Positions 8,134 to 16,635 of a stretch of 55,186 nucleotides of DNA are shown piece by piece (position 1 is the first letter of the stretch; the number at the start of each line of letters is the position of its first letter). Source of the DNA: Lactobacillus sp. MRS-253-APC-2B. GTDB lineage: Bacteria > Bacillota > Bacilli > Lactobacillales > Lactobacillaceae. The stretch covers positions 1 through 55,186 of the forward strand of contig NZ_JABAFO010000010.1 of assembly GCF_012843675.1 (NCBI RefSeq), in the 5' to 3' direction. Position numbers and translations under genes: made by a program. The notes under the pieces were generated by a model. That model saw only the letters and a program-made list of their open reading frames with translations, did no database searches and was not told the DNA's origin.

Positions 8134-9534
8134 TTAATCTTCACTTTGTTTGGGCAAAGCAAACGATACGATCAGCGCGATAATTGCCAAAGCCAGCGTA
8201 AAGTAAAGTCCCGTGTGTACCCCGGACGTAAAACGCATCGCTTGGCTGCCAACTGCCGCATGCCGGCCTAATTCCAAGAAACTGGTAGCCAGAGCAGTTG
8301 CCAATGCTCCAACGATCTGCTGCATCGTATTCAAAATCGTACTGCCATCACTGGAGGCTGGTCCCCGCAATGCATTTAGAGCACTGGTCTGCGCTGGTGA
8401 CATTGCCAATGGACAGCCAATCATCAAAATCACGTGAGCCGCAATTACATATGCAACTGCAGAATGATCAGTCGTCAAAAGCAGCATGACGATCCCGACG
8501 ATGGCAATCACAAAACCAATCATGACTGGACGCTTGGCCCCAATTGAATCATACATCCGTCCAGCAAACGCGGAAACCAAAGCATTTACCAGACCACCTG
8601 GCAACATGACGATCCCAGTTAAGGCAACGGCCAACAGTAAGCCATTTTGCAGATACATTGGCATCAGATACATGGCCGAAAGAATAATACCAAAATCAAG
8701 CATGACCAATACAGCGCCAATTGTAAATGCCTTAACTTTGAAAACGCGCAGATTTAAGATCGGCGTTTCTAGTTTCAGCTGACGAATCACATAAGCAATC
8801 AATACCAAAATCCCAACCGCAAACGAGCCTAAAACTGGCCAAGAACCCCAGCCATCCAGACTGGACAGACTCGCGCCAATTACCAGACCAGAAAAGCCAA
8901 GCACGGATTCAATGATTGAAAGCAGATCAATGTGAGGACGCGTTGGCTGACCAATGTTTTCCAAAGCAGTTACGGCCAGGCATAAGGCGATGACCAAGAA
9001 AATTTCAAATGACCAAAAGATCCAGCGCCAGGAAAGCTTGGCCAGAATCAAACCAGTCAAAGTTGGCCCAATTGCCGGGGCAAACATGATTACCAAAGCG
9101 CAGATGCCCATAATGCTACCAATCTTTTTTGGTGGGAAAATCTGCATCACAATCGTAAACATCAGTGGCAGAATCAGACCGGTTCCAATCCCTTGAATCA
9201 TTCGACCCACCAATAGAACCGCAAAGTTAGGCGCCAGTGCTGAAATTGCCGCACCGATAATAAAATCCAGCAGGGCAAAAATCACAATCTGGCGAATCGT
9301 AAACCACTTGGCAATCAAACTGGACAGCGGCAAGACGATCCCAATAACCAGCATGTAGCCAGTCACCAGCCATTGTAAGACGGCCGTACTGGTATGAAAG
9401 ACGATCATCAGCTTTGGCAGCGCGATGTTTAATGAAGTTTCACTAAACATACCGACAAAAGCCCCCAAAAGCAGACTGGCCATCGTCAAGCCAGGGTGTT
9501 TGACGCGAAAAGCAGGTTCAGAAAAATTTTGCAT
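8134..9534 (-). CDS. MFS exporter, DHA2-type 14-TM drug transporter
   Basis: A 466-residue major facilitator of the EmrB/QacA (DHA2) family with repeated hydrophobic segments consistent with 12-14 helices. Motif A/C-like segments are visible: GMFSETSLNIALPKLM in helix 1, LVTGYMLVIGIVLPLSSLI, GRMIQGIGTGLILPLMFTIV and APAIGPTLTGLI (motif C of antiporters). The substrate cannot be deduced. The start at 9534 has AAAGGAGC 8 bases ahead; the longer frame to 9576 would cross the ribosome binding site. A perfect 10-bp palindrome overlaps this leader (9546-9571). Transcribed away from the flavin-type gene at 9829. Confidence 0.9.
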   Translation of the reverse strand: MQNFSEPAFRVKHPGLTMASLLLGAFVGMFSETSLNIALPKLMIVFHTSTAVLQWLVTGYMLVIGIVLPLSSLIAKWFTIRQIVIFALLDFIIGAAISALAPNFAVLLVGRMIQGIGTGLILPLMFTIVMQIFPPKKIGSIMGICALVIMFAPAIGPTLTGLILAKLSWRWIFWSFEIFLVIALCLAVTALENIGQPTRPHIDLLSIIESVLGFSGLVIGASLSSLDGWGSWPVLGSFAVGILVLIAYVIRQLKLETPILNLRVFKVKAFTIGAVLVMLDFGIILSAMYLMPMYLQNGLLLAVALTGIVMLPGGLVNALVSAFAGRMYDSIGAKRPVMIGFVIAIVGIVMLLLTTDHSAVAYVIAAHVILMIGCPLAMSPAQTSALNALRGPASSDGSTILNTMQQIVGALATALATSFLELGRHAAVGSQAMRFTSGVHTGLYFTLALAIIALIVSFALPKQSED

Positions 9535-9545
9535 ATATTTTGCTC

Positions 9546-9571
9546 CTTTAATCAAATTGACTTGATTAAAG
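9546..9571. promoter_or_regulatory. Perfect 10-bp inverted repeat in MFS leader
   Basis: CTTTAATCAA and TTGATTAAAG are separated by 6 bases, 12-37 bases before the MFS start, and the proximal arm contains the Shine-Dalgarno region. It can be a repressor operator (MarR/TetR size) or an RNA hairpin that hides the ribosome binding site. No dedicated regulator gene is adjacent. Confidence 0.6.
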
Positions 9572-9828
9572 ACCAAACAGCAAGCAGACTTAATTTGATG
9601 TATTCAATTAACGCTAACTCTTAATCTTAATCAGCATGTTTGCCATTCTAGCAAAAATTGCCTCGGTTTCGTAAGTACTTTTTTTGTAAATGGCAAATTT
9701 TTTCTAAAATCACCTGTCTTGCGCTTTTATCAAGAAACTTTGATACGATTTGCTGCAGTTGATCATATACAAATGTAATGTTTTTAATTACAATTAACAC
9801 AAAAATATAAAAGAAAGCAGGTATCACA

Positions 9829-10296
9829 ATGCGCAAACCAGTTCCCATGTTAGACAGCCATCTGTCAGGCGATGAATTTCTCAAGCTGATTGTCGATAGT
9901 TTTCAGTCCGTTGTGTTTGGCACGGTTGATCAAAATGGCGATCCCCATACCAACGTCGCTGATATCGAGGTTTTAGACGGCAACCGGCTGATTTTTGCAA
10001 CGACCTATCAAAAACCATTTTATCAACGTTTAAAGATTCATCCCCGCATCTCGATCACGGCTTTAAAAGGCAGCGAAACTCTGGACAGTGTTGGCTTCAC
10101 CTTAACCGGCACGGCAACTGAGGTCAATCAGCAGTATCTGGAGCAGATTTTTGACGCTCGACCGGAAATGCAGCAGATTTCATTAAATCATTCTGAACGA
10201 CGCAGCATTTTAAGACCATTTGCCATTACGCCGATTACCGGTTCGATTTACGACCTGCGCCAACAGCCGATTTTCCAGAAGCGAATTGAATTTTAA
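9829..10296 (+). CDS. PNPOx-like flavin split-barrel protein
   Basis: 155 residues of the pyridoxamine 5'-phosphate oxidase-like split barrel. The N-terminal strand pair SVVFGTVDQNGDPHTNVADI and LIFATTYQKPFYQRLKIHPRISITA is the FMN-phosphate binding core of the family. The C-terminal part (FAITPITGSIYDLRQ) is short. Such small members are FMN-dependent reductases or haem/F420 handlers; the true substrate is not visible. AAGCAGG precedes the ATG. Divergent from the MFS gene and closed by the hairpin at 10329. Confidence 0.75.
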   Translation: MRKPVPMLDSHLSGDEFLKLIVDSFQSVVFGTVDQNGDPHTNVADIEVLDGNRLIFATTYQKPFYQRLKIHPRISITALKGSETLDSVGFTLTGTATEVNQQYLEQIFDARPEMQQISLNHSERRSILRPFAITPITGSIYDLRQQPIFQKRIEF

Positions 10297-10328
10297 AGCT
10301 GGCTGTCTCAAAACTCATCTAAAACAGC

Positions 10329-10361
10329 ACGACCCTGCCGCAAATTTTGCGTCAGGGCCGT
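10329..10361. terminator. Bidirectional terminator-like hairpin
   Basis: ACGACCCTG-C-CGCAAA pairs with TTTGCG-T-CAGGGCCGT, with TTTT on the plus side. It lies 32 bases after the flavin-type gene. Confidence 0.75.
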
Positions 10362-10465
10362 TTTGGTATGCTTAACTCAGATATATCGTTATAGAAGGCT
10401 ATAATCCTCTTGTTATTATGATGTGCTTACATTCCATTTTCTATTTATAATTATCTCAGATCGCC

Positions 10466-10482
10466 TAGACAGATTTTGTCTA
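10466..10482. promoter_or_regulatory. Inverted repeat upstream of WYL regulator
   Basis: TAGACA and TGTCTA are separated by 5 bases, 34 bases before the start of the WYL gene. A possible autoregulatory operator. A TATAAT at about 10410 lies further upstream. Confidence 0.4.
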
Positions 10483-10516
10483 CATGAAAATATAAATAAA
10501 AAATTAGGGAAATTCC

Positions 10517-11491
10517 ATGAAAACATATAAATCAACTACCAGCGAACGGCAGCTTTTCATCTATCAGCAATTGACTGCCGGCCGCCATATTCAAAAATTA
10601 CAGCTAGCCAAACAGTTTACCGTTGACGCGCGGACTATTCAGCGGGATTTTGCCAATCTGCGAGCATTTATTGATGAATATCTGCCCGAATACACGCTGA
10701 ATTATGACCGTCAAAACAATTCCTACTGGCTGTCTGCCAACGGGATCGGATTAAACAAGGCGCAGTGTCTTTGTCTCATCAAGATTCTAACCGCCAGTCG
10801 GGCCCTCCCCAAAGATCAGCTGATCGAGCTTTCCAATCGTCTTTTAAAAATTCTCGACGAAAAAGATGCTCAAAAAGTCAAACAATTGATTAGCAGCGAG
10901 CAAAGCACATATCAGCCGCTACGTAATCTTCAAAATAAAGACTTGATGAATCTGATCTGGAACTTTTCGGAATATACTCTCCTGCATCGAACCATTCGCA
11001 TCGACTACCGCAATCAGGCCGGCCATATCAAAGCGCACACTATTATTCCGTTGGCGCTGACGTTTTCTGACAACTATTTCTATCTCATCGGCTACACCAA
11101 TACATATCAAAAAAACATCATCTACCGCTTGGATCGCATTATTGATTATCACATTTCGCAAAAAAGCATCCCACAATCCGAATGGCAGTCTCATCAATGG
11201 AATGAGGGTCTGACCAAGAAAAAGCTGCAGCTGATGTATCCCGGCAAAAACGTTAAGATTCTTTTTGAATACCGCGGTGTCGTTGAAGCGGCGCTGGATA
11301 AATTCCCGCTTTCCAAAATAGTTCAACCAAAAACCGATCAGCAGCCGGCGATTATTGAAGTCGAAACTTATGATACCGGCGCGATGATGTGGCTGCTTAG
11401 TCAAAAAGACATGGTTACGGTGCTTGAGCCAGAATGGTTTCAGAAACAGATGATCACGACTCTGCAAAAAATGCTCAGTAATTATCAATAA
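10517..11491 (+). CDS. WYL-domain transcriptional regulator
   Basis: A 324-residue regulator with an N-terminal DeoR/HTH_11-type winged helix (residues about 8-60, LQLAKQFTVDARTIQRDFANL) and a central WYL ligand-sensing domain (about 150-220: RIDYRNQAGHIKAHTIIPLA, then NYFYLIGYTN with YRLDRI). The C-terminal WCX-like extension ends in LEPEWFQKQMITTLQKML. The ligand and targets are unknown; proteins of this kind often respond to nucleotides or DNA damage. A weak AGGGAA ribosome binding site lies 8 bases before the ATG. Monocistronic, closed by a strong terminator at 11498. Confidence 0.88.
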   Translation: MKTYKSTTSERQLFIYQQLTAGRHIQKLQLAKQFTVDARTIQRDFANLRAFIDEYLPEYTLNYDRQNNSYWLSANGIGLNKAQCLCLIKILTASRALPKDQLIELSNRLLKILDEKDAQKVKQLISSEQSTYQPLRNLQNKDLMNLIWNFSEYTLLHRTIRIDYRNQAGHIKAHTIIPLALTFSDNYFYLIGYTNTYQKNIIYRLDRIIDYHISQKSIPQSEWQSHQWNEGLTKKKLQLMYPGKNVKILFEYRGVVEAALDKFPLSKIVQPKTDQQPAIIEVETYDTGAMMWLLSQKDMVTVLEPEWFQKQMITTLQKMLSNYQ

Positions 11492-11497
11492 AGACAG

Positions 11498-11536
11498 AAA
11501 ATGGCTCCACCACGATCTTCGTGACAGAGCCATTTT
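11498..11536. terminator. Strong bidirectional terminator
   Basis: AAAATGGCTC and GAGCCATTTT form a perfect 10-bp stem, with an extra inner CACGA/TCGTG pairing. It serves the WYL gene on the plus strand and the gene fragment at 11555 on the minus strand. Confidence 0.9.
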
Positions 11537-11554
11537 CATTTTGCATTATTTTGC

Positions 11555-11641
11555 TTAAGCAACTGGATACGCAACTTCCTGATTTCCCTGTTCAAAGGCC
11601 GTCAGATGATTCTCAACTCGGTAAAGCGCCTTGCTGAATGA
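11555..11641 (-). pseudogene. 3' fragment of a gene cut by an IS right end
   Basis: On the minus strand the last 28 codons of a protein are readable (SFSKALYRVENHLTAFEQGN, then QEVAYPVA and TAA), followed 18 bases later by a strong terminator. Upstream, the frame meets the solo element end at 11642 and stops at a TAG six bases inside it. The parent gene was not identified. It shows that the element inserted in, or recombined into, a real gene. Confidence 0.55.
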
Positions 11642-11766
11642 GTCAAGCTACTCCCGAATAAAATCCGGGGGCTTGTAGACTTCACCCATCAGTTCATCGC
11701 TGAATGAGTTACTAGCTACAATTTGCCTAGATAAAGCCAGCGTAGCAACATCTCAGATAATAAATT
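11642..11766 (-). repeat. Solo right end of the IS200/IS605 element
   Basis: 125 bases match 1670-1794 with three differences. Two of the three lie in the terminal hairpin and change its pairing. The element body (tnpB, tnpA, left end) is absent: similarity ends at AATAAATT and unrelated sequence follows. In minus orientation it is the 3' half of the putative omega-RNA, followed by host sequence 11641 downward as a would-be guide. Confidence 0.9.
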
Positions 11767-11851
11767 TGATTGGTGGACTTTCATCCTGGTAGTATCAGTA
11801 TTTCTACCATTAATGGCTGCATAGACGCCATAGAATGTCATATAATACAAA

Positions 11852-11943
11852 CATGATGATTAGAAGGCCGGTGCGCAAAACGGTGTTGAGGTAGCTCCTC
11901 ACGTACCGAACCGGTTGAGGGCGCTTAATAGGCGCTCTTTTTT
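11852..11943 (+). ncRNA. Candidate structured small RNA
   Basis: TATAAT at 11841-11846 with a CTGCAT-like -35 at 18 bp would start a transcript of about 90 bases that ends in an intrinsic terminator (11917-11943, GAGGGCGC with GCGCTCTT then T6). Between them CGGTGCG pairs with CGTACCG around an inner GAGG/CCTC hairpin. No ORF of note is inside. It resembles small antitoxin-type RNAs of mobile elements, but no toxin ORF was found beside it. Confidence 0.4.
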
Positions 11944-12009
11944 ACTAGCTCACAGCGTTAATGATGTGGGCTTTGTTTTGGATCTTTGTCAAATCGTAAT
12001 TGTAGCTTA

Positions 12010-12034
12010 AGGGGACGGCTTTTGTCCTCTTTTT
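12010..12034 (+). terminator. Terminator hairpin in scar region
   Basis: AGGGGAC pairs with GTCCTCT around a 7-base loop, followed by TTTTT on the plus strand. Which transcript it ends is unclear. The stretch 11944-12102 holds no recognisable gene. Confidence 0.55.
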
Positions 12035-12102
12035 AATACCCGAAATCTAATATCAGCACTCACCAATACAAGATAGTGTAGATCCAACATACCAAGCTTA
12101 AA

Positions 12103-12495
12103 ATGTCTGAATGGCATAAAACCGACCAAACAAAAACGCCCACTGGAATGCGCGATGTTGCGCTCTCCAGGCGGGCAGTCGAAATATATCGTGATCGGTA
12201 CGCTTATGCTGATGGTCACGGCTATCTGTTCACTACTAAACATCATACACCGATTCAAATTTCAGCATTCAATACTTTCTTGAGAAACGCAGCTAAGAAG
12301 TTAGCAATTGACAAACCAGTCAGCTCTCACATCTTTCGCCACACTCATATCTCTAAGCTGGCTGAGCTAGGCGTGCCGATATACGTTATCCAGCAGCGGG
12401 TTGGCCACTCTAATAGTCGGGTTACTCAGGAAATCTACACACACGTTACTCATGAAGCGCTTGTGAAAAATCTTGATCAATTGGAAAATTTATGA
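12103..12495 (+). pseudogene. Tyrosine integrase, catalytic-domain remnant
   Basis: 130 codons equal the C-terminal half of a phage/ICE-type tyrosine recombinase. The box II motif HIFRHTHIS (His-x-x-Arg) and the tail VGHSNSRVTQEIYTHVT with the nucleophilic tyrosine are intact. The N-terminal core-binding domain and box I arginine are missing: the frame meets a TAA just upstream of the ATG, and that ATG has no ribosome binding site. The usual length would be about 370-390 residues. A remnant of an integrated element whose remainder is gone. Confidence 0.85.
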
Positions 12496-12583
12496 TAAGT
12501 TGGCTACTTATTGGCTACTTAGGACTGCAAATTGGCCAAAAATTCACAAACTCAATTGGCATTTTAAAAATTAGGCAAAAAGA

Positions 12584-12608
12584 AAAACCCTTGCACAGCA
12601 AGGGTTTT
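12584..12608 (-). terminator. rplS terminator
   Basis: AAAACCCTTGC and GCAAGGGTTTT form a perfect stem around three bases, followed by TTTCTTTTT on the minus strand, 14 bases after the rplS stop. Confidence 0.9.
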
Positions 12609-12621
12609 GGTCGACACTCGA

Positions 12622-12984
12622 CTACTTAACGTCGCGACGGCGTTCAGGAATACGAGCGGACTTACCAGTACGTTCACGCAGGTAGTACAGCTTAGCACGA
12701 CGAACGCGACCGTAACGGACAACTTCGATCTTAGCAACACGTGGGGAGTGAACTGGGAAAGTACGTTCAACACCGACACCGTTACTAATCTTACGAACAG
12801 TGTAAGTAGCAGAAATGCCTGCACCGTGACGCTTGATAACGACACCTTGGAAGATCTGGATACGTTCACGAGTACCTTCAACGATCTTGGCGTGGACGCG
12901 AACCGTGTCACCGGCGCGGAATTCTGGAATGTCATCGCGCAGTTGGCTGGCGGTGATCTTTTCAATCAATTGGTTTTGACGCAT
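12622..12984 (-). CDS. rplS: 50S ribosomal protein L19
   Basis: 120 residues, the normal length for L19, a large-subunit protein at the 30S-50S interface. Recognisable segments are [33 protein letters not shown] and [31 protein letters not shown] lies upstream of the ATG. In most related genomes rplS follows trmD directly; here an APC permease gene lies between them and rplS has its own leader (12985-13050) and terminator. Confidence 0.98.
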   Translation of the reverse strand: MRQNQLIEKITASQLRDDIPEFRAGDTVRVHAKIVEGTRERIQIFQGVVIKRHGAGISATYTVRKISNGVGVERTFPVHSPRVAKIEVVRYGRVRRAKLYYLRERTGKSARIPERRRDVK

Positions 12985-13050
12985 AATATTTTTTCCTTTC
13001 GTCGATATTCTTGCCCGATTTCAGCAGCGGAATACCGTTGTTATGGCCAT
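12985..13050 (-). promoter_or_regulatory. Possible L19 autoregulatory leader
   Basis: The minus-strand leader carries ACGGTATTCCGCTGCTGAAA followed by TCGGGCAAG. I believe this resembles the L19 leader motif of low-GC Gram-positives, which binds L19 and represses translation. The likeness is from memory and the fold was not computed. Confidence 0.4.
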
Positions 13051-13101
13051 AAAAAGCCAAGACATAATATAACATATTCCCCTAACGACTGCAAGGTTAA
13101 A

Positions 13102-14550
13102 TTACTTGACAACCTTTTTAAACTGCTGATTCAGGTTTGAATGCTTGATTCCATAGGCAAAGTAGATTATCAAACCAATAACGAACCAGCCAATCATCAG
13201 CAGTTTGGCATCAATATTCAAACCAGCAAAAATAACGATTGAATAGACAACCGAGATGGCTGGCAAAACCGGATAGCCCGGCATCTTAAACTTGGCTTCC
13301 GGCAGGTCGACGCCTTCTCGTTTCCTTAACGCGTAGATTCCCAATGAGACAAAGATAAAGGCAATCAGGGTTCCGGCCGAAACCAGCGTCGCCAAAAACG
13401 TAAATGGAAATACGGAACCGAGAATCATCGCCAGCACCGTGATCAGCCACAACGCGTGATCGGGAACGTGCTTATCATCAATATGACCCAGCCGGCTTGG
13501 CAGCAGACCATCCCGCCCAAACGCATAGATCAGACGCGATGAGGCCAGCAGAATTGCGATCAAGGCTGAAAAAATCCCAATCAAGGCTACCACCGAAAGC
13601 AGGTTGGCCGTTAAATAATGACCTGAATGCCGCAGTGCCCAGGCAGCCGGTTCGGCATTATTGGCATAGCGGCTGTATTTAAACATCCCCACTAAAACCA
13701 GCGAAACGGCAATGAAAAAGCCTGTTCCCAACAGCAGCGTGCCAATCAATCCTTTGGGCATCGTGTGCTGAGGATCCTTGGTTTCAGCAGTATTGGCCGC
13801 AATTGCATCAAAGCCCACATAGGCGATGAAAATCTGCGAAGATCCAGCCAAGATCCCCTGCCAGCCTCCAAAAGTCGTTCCTGGTCGGTGTGCGGGGATA
13901 AACGGTACATAGTTTTGCGGATGAATGGCAGTCGCGCCAATTACGACAAACATGATAATCACGATCAGCTTGACGGCCACGATCGTATTCTCGACGCGGC
14001 TGACCTGATGAATGCCACGTGCGATCAAGCAGCCGACAATCAATATCGCCATCGCCGCCAAAATATCGACATACGAGCCCTTAGCCGGATTAAAGCCACC
14101 AGTCAGGGCAACTGGCAATTTAACGCCGAAACTGCCCAAAAAGCCCTGCATATACGCCGACCAGCCCGAGGCAACGAACGCTACGGAGATAAAATATTCC
14201 GCCAGCAGCGCCCAGCCCGCGATCCAGCCAAAAAACTCGCCAAACAAAACGTTCATCCAAGAAAACGCCGAACCGGCAAACGGCAGCACTGAGGCCGTTT
14301 CCGCGTAGGCCAAGGCAGAAAGTCCCGCCCCGATTGCCGCCACGATAAACGCCAATGGTACGGCTGGTCCGGTATGTTCAGCAGCTACGATCCCTGGCAG
14401 AGTAAAGATCGCCGTCCCCACGACCATCCCCGTCCCCAGACCGATCAGATCCAAAGTCGTCAATGAAGGCTCCAGCGATGCATCCTTGAGCTGATAGACG
14501 GTTGGATCTTCTTTTGCCAGCAGCCGTTTTAAAAACTTATTCTTGATCAT
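13102..14550 (-). CDS. APC-family amino acid permease (cationic amino acid transporter type)
   Basis: A 482-residue amino acid-polyamine-organocation transporter with about 12 hydrophobic segments. The first unwound helix reads LIGLGTGMVVGTAIFTLPG, the APC substrate-binding signature, and helix 6 follows with FIAYVGFDAIAANTAETKDP, typical of CAT/YfnA-type carriers. Substrate inferred only as an amino acid. It begins 9 bases after the trmD stop with a weak ribosome binding site (AGTAGG), so it is probably translated from the trmD transcript, separating trmD from rplS. Confidence 0.9.
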   Translation of the reverse strand: MIKNKFLKRLLAKEDPTVYQLKDASLEPSLTTLDLIGLGTGMVVGTAIFTLPGIVAAEHTGPAVPLAFIVAAIGAGLSALAYAETASVLPFAGSAFSWMNVLFGEFFGWIAGWALLAEYFISVAFVASGWSAYMQGFLGSFGVKLPVALTGGFNPAKGSYVDILAAMAILIVGCLIARGIHQVSRVENTIVAVKLIVIIMFVVIGATAIHPQNYVPFIPAHRPGTTFGGWQGILAGSSQIFIAYVGFDAIAANTAETKDPQHTMPKGLIGTLLLGTGFFIAVSLVLVGMFKYSRYANNAEPAAWALRHSGHYLTANLLSVVALIGIFSALIAILLASSRLIYAFGRDGLLPSRLGHIDDKHVPDHALWLITVLAMILGSVFPFTFLATLVSAGTLIAFIFVSLGIYALRKREGVDLPEAKFKMPGYPVLPAISVVYSIVIFAGLNIDAKLLMIGWFVIGLIIYFAYGIKHSNLNQQFKKVVK

Positions 14551-14559
14551 GCGCGTCGC

Positions 14560-15318
14560 CTACTGCATCGTTGGGTCTTCACCCAGTTTAATGTCTTGAA
14601 GCATAATCTGCTGCTCGCGGGACAGTTTGGCCTGTTCAAGCAGATCGGGGCGGCGTTCCCAGGTGCGCTTTAACGATTGATACATCCGCCACTGCCGAAT
14701 TTTTTCATGATTGCCGCTGGTCAGCACTTCTGGCACCTTCATCCCGCGAAACTCAGCTGGCCGCGTGTATTGAGGATATTCCAGCAGCCCATTGCTGAAC
14801 GAGTCGCCCATTGAAGAAGACATATTGCCCAAGACACCTGGCACGAATCGCACCGTGGCATCAATCATAACCATGGCCGCCAATTCACCACCGGTCAGCA
14901 CGTAGTCACCTAGCGAGGCTTCATCGGTTACCAGCTGGCGAATTCGTTCATCATAACCTTCATAGTGACCGCAGATAAACGTCAAGTGTTCTTCTTGGGC
15001 CAGTTCTTGAGCGTAGTCTTGATCGAACTTGCGCCCAGCTGGATCCATTAAGATGACACGGCCTTTCGGATAGTTTTCTTTTTGAGCTTCTTCATCAATT
15101 GCCGCCATCGCATCAAAAATCGGCTGAGCCTGCAGCAGCATGCCGGCACCACCACCAAACGGCGCGTCATCGACATGATTGTGCTTGTCGGTTGTAAAAT
15201 GACGAAAATCAGTTACATGAATATCCAAAAAACCATCATCCTGAGCCCGCCCCACGATTGACTGACCCAACGTTGGCTTAAACATGTCCGGAAACAGACT
15301 TAAAACATCAATTCGCAT
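14560..15318 (-). CDS. trmD: tRNA (guanine-N1)-methyltransferase
   Basis: Makes m1G37 next to the anticodon using S-adenosylmethionine, preventing +1 frameshifts. The 252 residues start with [13 protein letters not shown]. The SPOUT trefoil-knot segments [13 protein letters not shown] and [15 protein letters not shown] are intact, and the linker [11 protein letters not shown] is the classic TrmD segment. The ATG overlaps the rimM stop by one base (TAATG), indicating translational coupling. Confidence 0.98.
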   Translation of the reverse strand: MRIDVLSLFPDMFKPTLGQSIVGRAQDDGFLDIHVTDFRHFTTDKHNHVDDAPFGGGAGMLLQAQPIFDAMAAIDEEAQKENYPKGRVILMDPAGRKFDQDYAQELAQEEHLTFICGHYEGYDERIRQLVTDEASLGDYVLTGGELAAMVMIDATVRFVPGVLGNMSSSMGDSFSNGLLEYPQYTRPAEFRGMKVPEVLTSGNHEKIRQWRMYQSLKRTWERRPDLLEQAKLSREQQIMLQDIKLGEDPTMQ

Positions 15319-15827
15319 TATTCCAGTCCTTCCATTAATTCAACGTCGACTTCGCCCTTGTCCAGATCAACGTTTTTGACAACATCATCAATTACCGGCA
15401 ATAAAAGATCGCTTTGACCGGTTCGTTTGACGACCCAGACGTCATTGGCACCTGGCGAAAGAATCTCTTTGATTACGCCCAATTCGCGTCCTTCCAGCGT
15501 CTTAACCGTCAAGCCAATGATTTGATGGTAGTAGTATTGACCCTCTTCTAAAGGCTGCTGTTCGTCTTCAGTCACCATTAATTCGTGGTCACGGAAACTC
15601 TGCACGTCATTGATATTGTCATAGCCTTTAAACTTAACCAACCACATTCCCTTATGCTGACGCGCGCCAGCAACTTCCAGGCGTAATGGCTCACCGGCAG
15701 ACTGCTTTAGATAAAGGACCGCGCCATTTTGGAAACGCTCTTGAGGAAAATCAGTCGTGGCAATCACGCGAACCTCGCCGCGAATTCCATGCGTATTGAC
15801 GATTTTACCAACATTATAATATTGCAT
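15318..15827 (-). CDS. rimM: 16S rRNA processing protein RimM
   Basis: A 169-residue 30S maturation factor that binds S19 and helps fold the 16S rRNA head. The N-terminal RimM barrel begins [20 protein letters not shown], and the C-terminal PRC barrel ends with the [15 protein letters not shown] segment. GGAGGATTTTTTAA precedes the ATG. A terminator-like hairpin (15851) stands between khpA and this gene. Confidence 0.97.
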   Translation of the reverse strand: MQYYNVGKIVNTHGIRGEVRVIATTDFPQERFQNGAVLYLKQSAGEPLRLEVAGARQHKGMWLVKFKGYDNINDVQSFRDHELMVTEDEQQPLEEGQYYYHQIIGLTVKTLEGRELGVIKEILSPGANDVWVVKRTGQSDLLLPVIDDVVKNVDLDKGEVDVELMEGLE

Positions 15828-15850
15828 TTAAAAAATCCTCCGAATAATAG

Positions 15851-15883
15851 AAAAACTCCCACAGAGTTGGTGTGGGAGTTTTT
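15851..15883 (-). terminator. Terminator/attenuator between khpA and rimM
   Basis: AAAAACTCCCACA and TGTGGGAGTTTTT form a long perfect stem with T-rich tails on both sides, 2 bases after the khpA stop. It should reduce transcription from rpsP-khpA into rimM-trmD. Confidence 0.85.
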
Positions 15884-15885
15884 AT

Positions 15886-16146
15886 TTAATGTCGATGGTC
15901 ATTAATCACCAACCGGACTTTCTTAGAGTTGGGCCGCTTAGAACGCATGCCTTCGACTACGGTACGCAGTGCGGAAGCAACATGTCCCTGCCGACCAATC
16001 ACGCGACCGACGTCAGCCGGATGAACGTCGAGGACGTACCGGTGATACCGATCAGTCTCTGATTCGGTGATGCGAACTGCATCCGGATGCTTGACCAACG
16101 GCGTGACCAGGGTACGAATCAGTGTCTCTAGATTTGTCTCAGTCAT
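15886..16146 (-). CDS. khpA: KH-domain RNA-binding protein KhpA
   Basis: 86 residues, a single KH domain with the GRVIGRQGHVASALRTVV loop (GxxG is GRQG). In streptococci and lactobacilli KhpA pairs with KhpB/Jag and influences cell division and small-RNA stability. Encoded 12 bases after rpsP, the standard position. Confidence 0.95.
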   Translation of the reverse strand: MTETNLETLIRTLVTPLVKHPDAVRITESETDRYHRYVLDVHPADVGRVIGRQGHVASALRTVVEGMRSKRPNSKKVRLVINDHRH

Positions 16147-16158
16147 GACTATTTACCA

Positions 16159-16437
16159 CTACTTCTTGGAAGCGTACTTGGCTTCGTGCAGCTTCTTCAT
16201 GATACCAGCTTTTTGGAACATGTTGCGAACAGTATCTGAAGGTTGGGCACCCTTTTGCAGCCAGTCCATAACGGCGTCTTCGTCGAACTTAACTTCCTTT
16301 GGAGTGGTCAGTGGGTTGTAAGTACCCAGCGTCGTGATGAAACGGCCATCACGTGGTGAACGTGAGTCGGCAACCACGATACGGTAGAATGGGCGCTTCT
16401 TAGAACCCATACGCTTTAAACGGATCTTTACTGACAT
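16159..16437 (-). CDS. rpsP: 30S ribosomal protein S16
   Basis: 92 residues starting [20 protein letters not shown] with the usual [15 protein letters not shown] block. A near-consensus AAGGAGGTG lies 7 bases before the ATG. First gene of the rpsP-khpA-(rimM-trmD-permease) series. Confidence 0.98.
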   Translation of the reverse strand: MSVKIRLKRMGSKKRPFYRIVVADSRSPRDGRFITTLGTYNPLTTPKEVKFDEDAVMDWLQKGAQPSDTVRNMFQKAGIMKKLHEAKYASKK

Positions 16438-16598
16438 TGATTCACACCTCCTTGATTTTTTCTAACAGCTAATAATATACCAGTCATTCAAGTGAATGTA
16501 AAGTATTTTTTCTTGACAGGCTAAACTTTTTTCAAAAACATTGTTGCATCAATAATAGTCTATCAAAATTTCTAAAATTAATACAAGCTAAATAAAAA

Positions 16599-16625
16599 AT
16601 CCCCGCCTGATTGATAGGTAGGGAT
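16599..16625 (-). terminator. Terminator of GntR-ABC operon
   Basis: ATCCCTACCT pairs with AGGCGGGGAT (one mismatch, one G-U) followed by TTTTTT on the minus strand, 11 bases after the permease stop. Confidence 0.75.
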
Positions 16626-16635
16626 CGTTTAATGA

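Noticed and set aside
11944-12100. Searched for an Fst-type toxin ORF partnering the small RNA
   Set aside because: No short hydrophobic ORF with a ribosome binding site on either strand; MMWALFWIFVKS (plus) has none.
12007-12258. Minus-strand frame of 83 codons opposite the integrase remnant
   Set aside because: It runs against the clear integrase frame and lacks a ribosome binding site.
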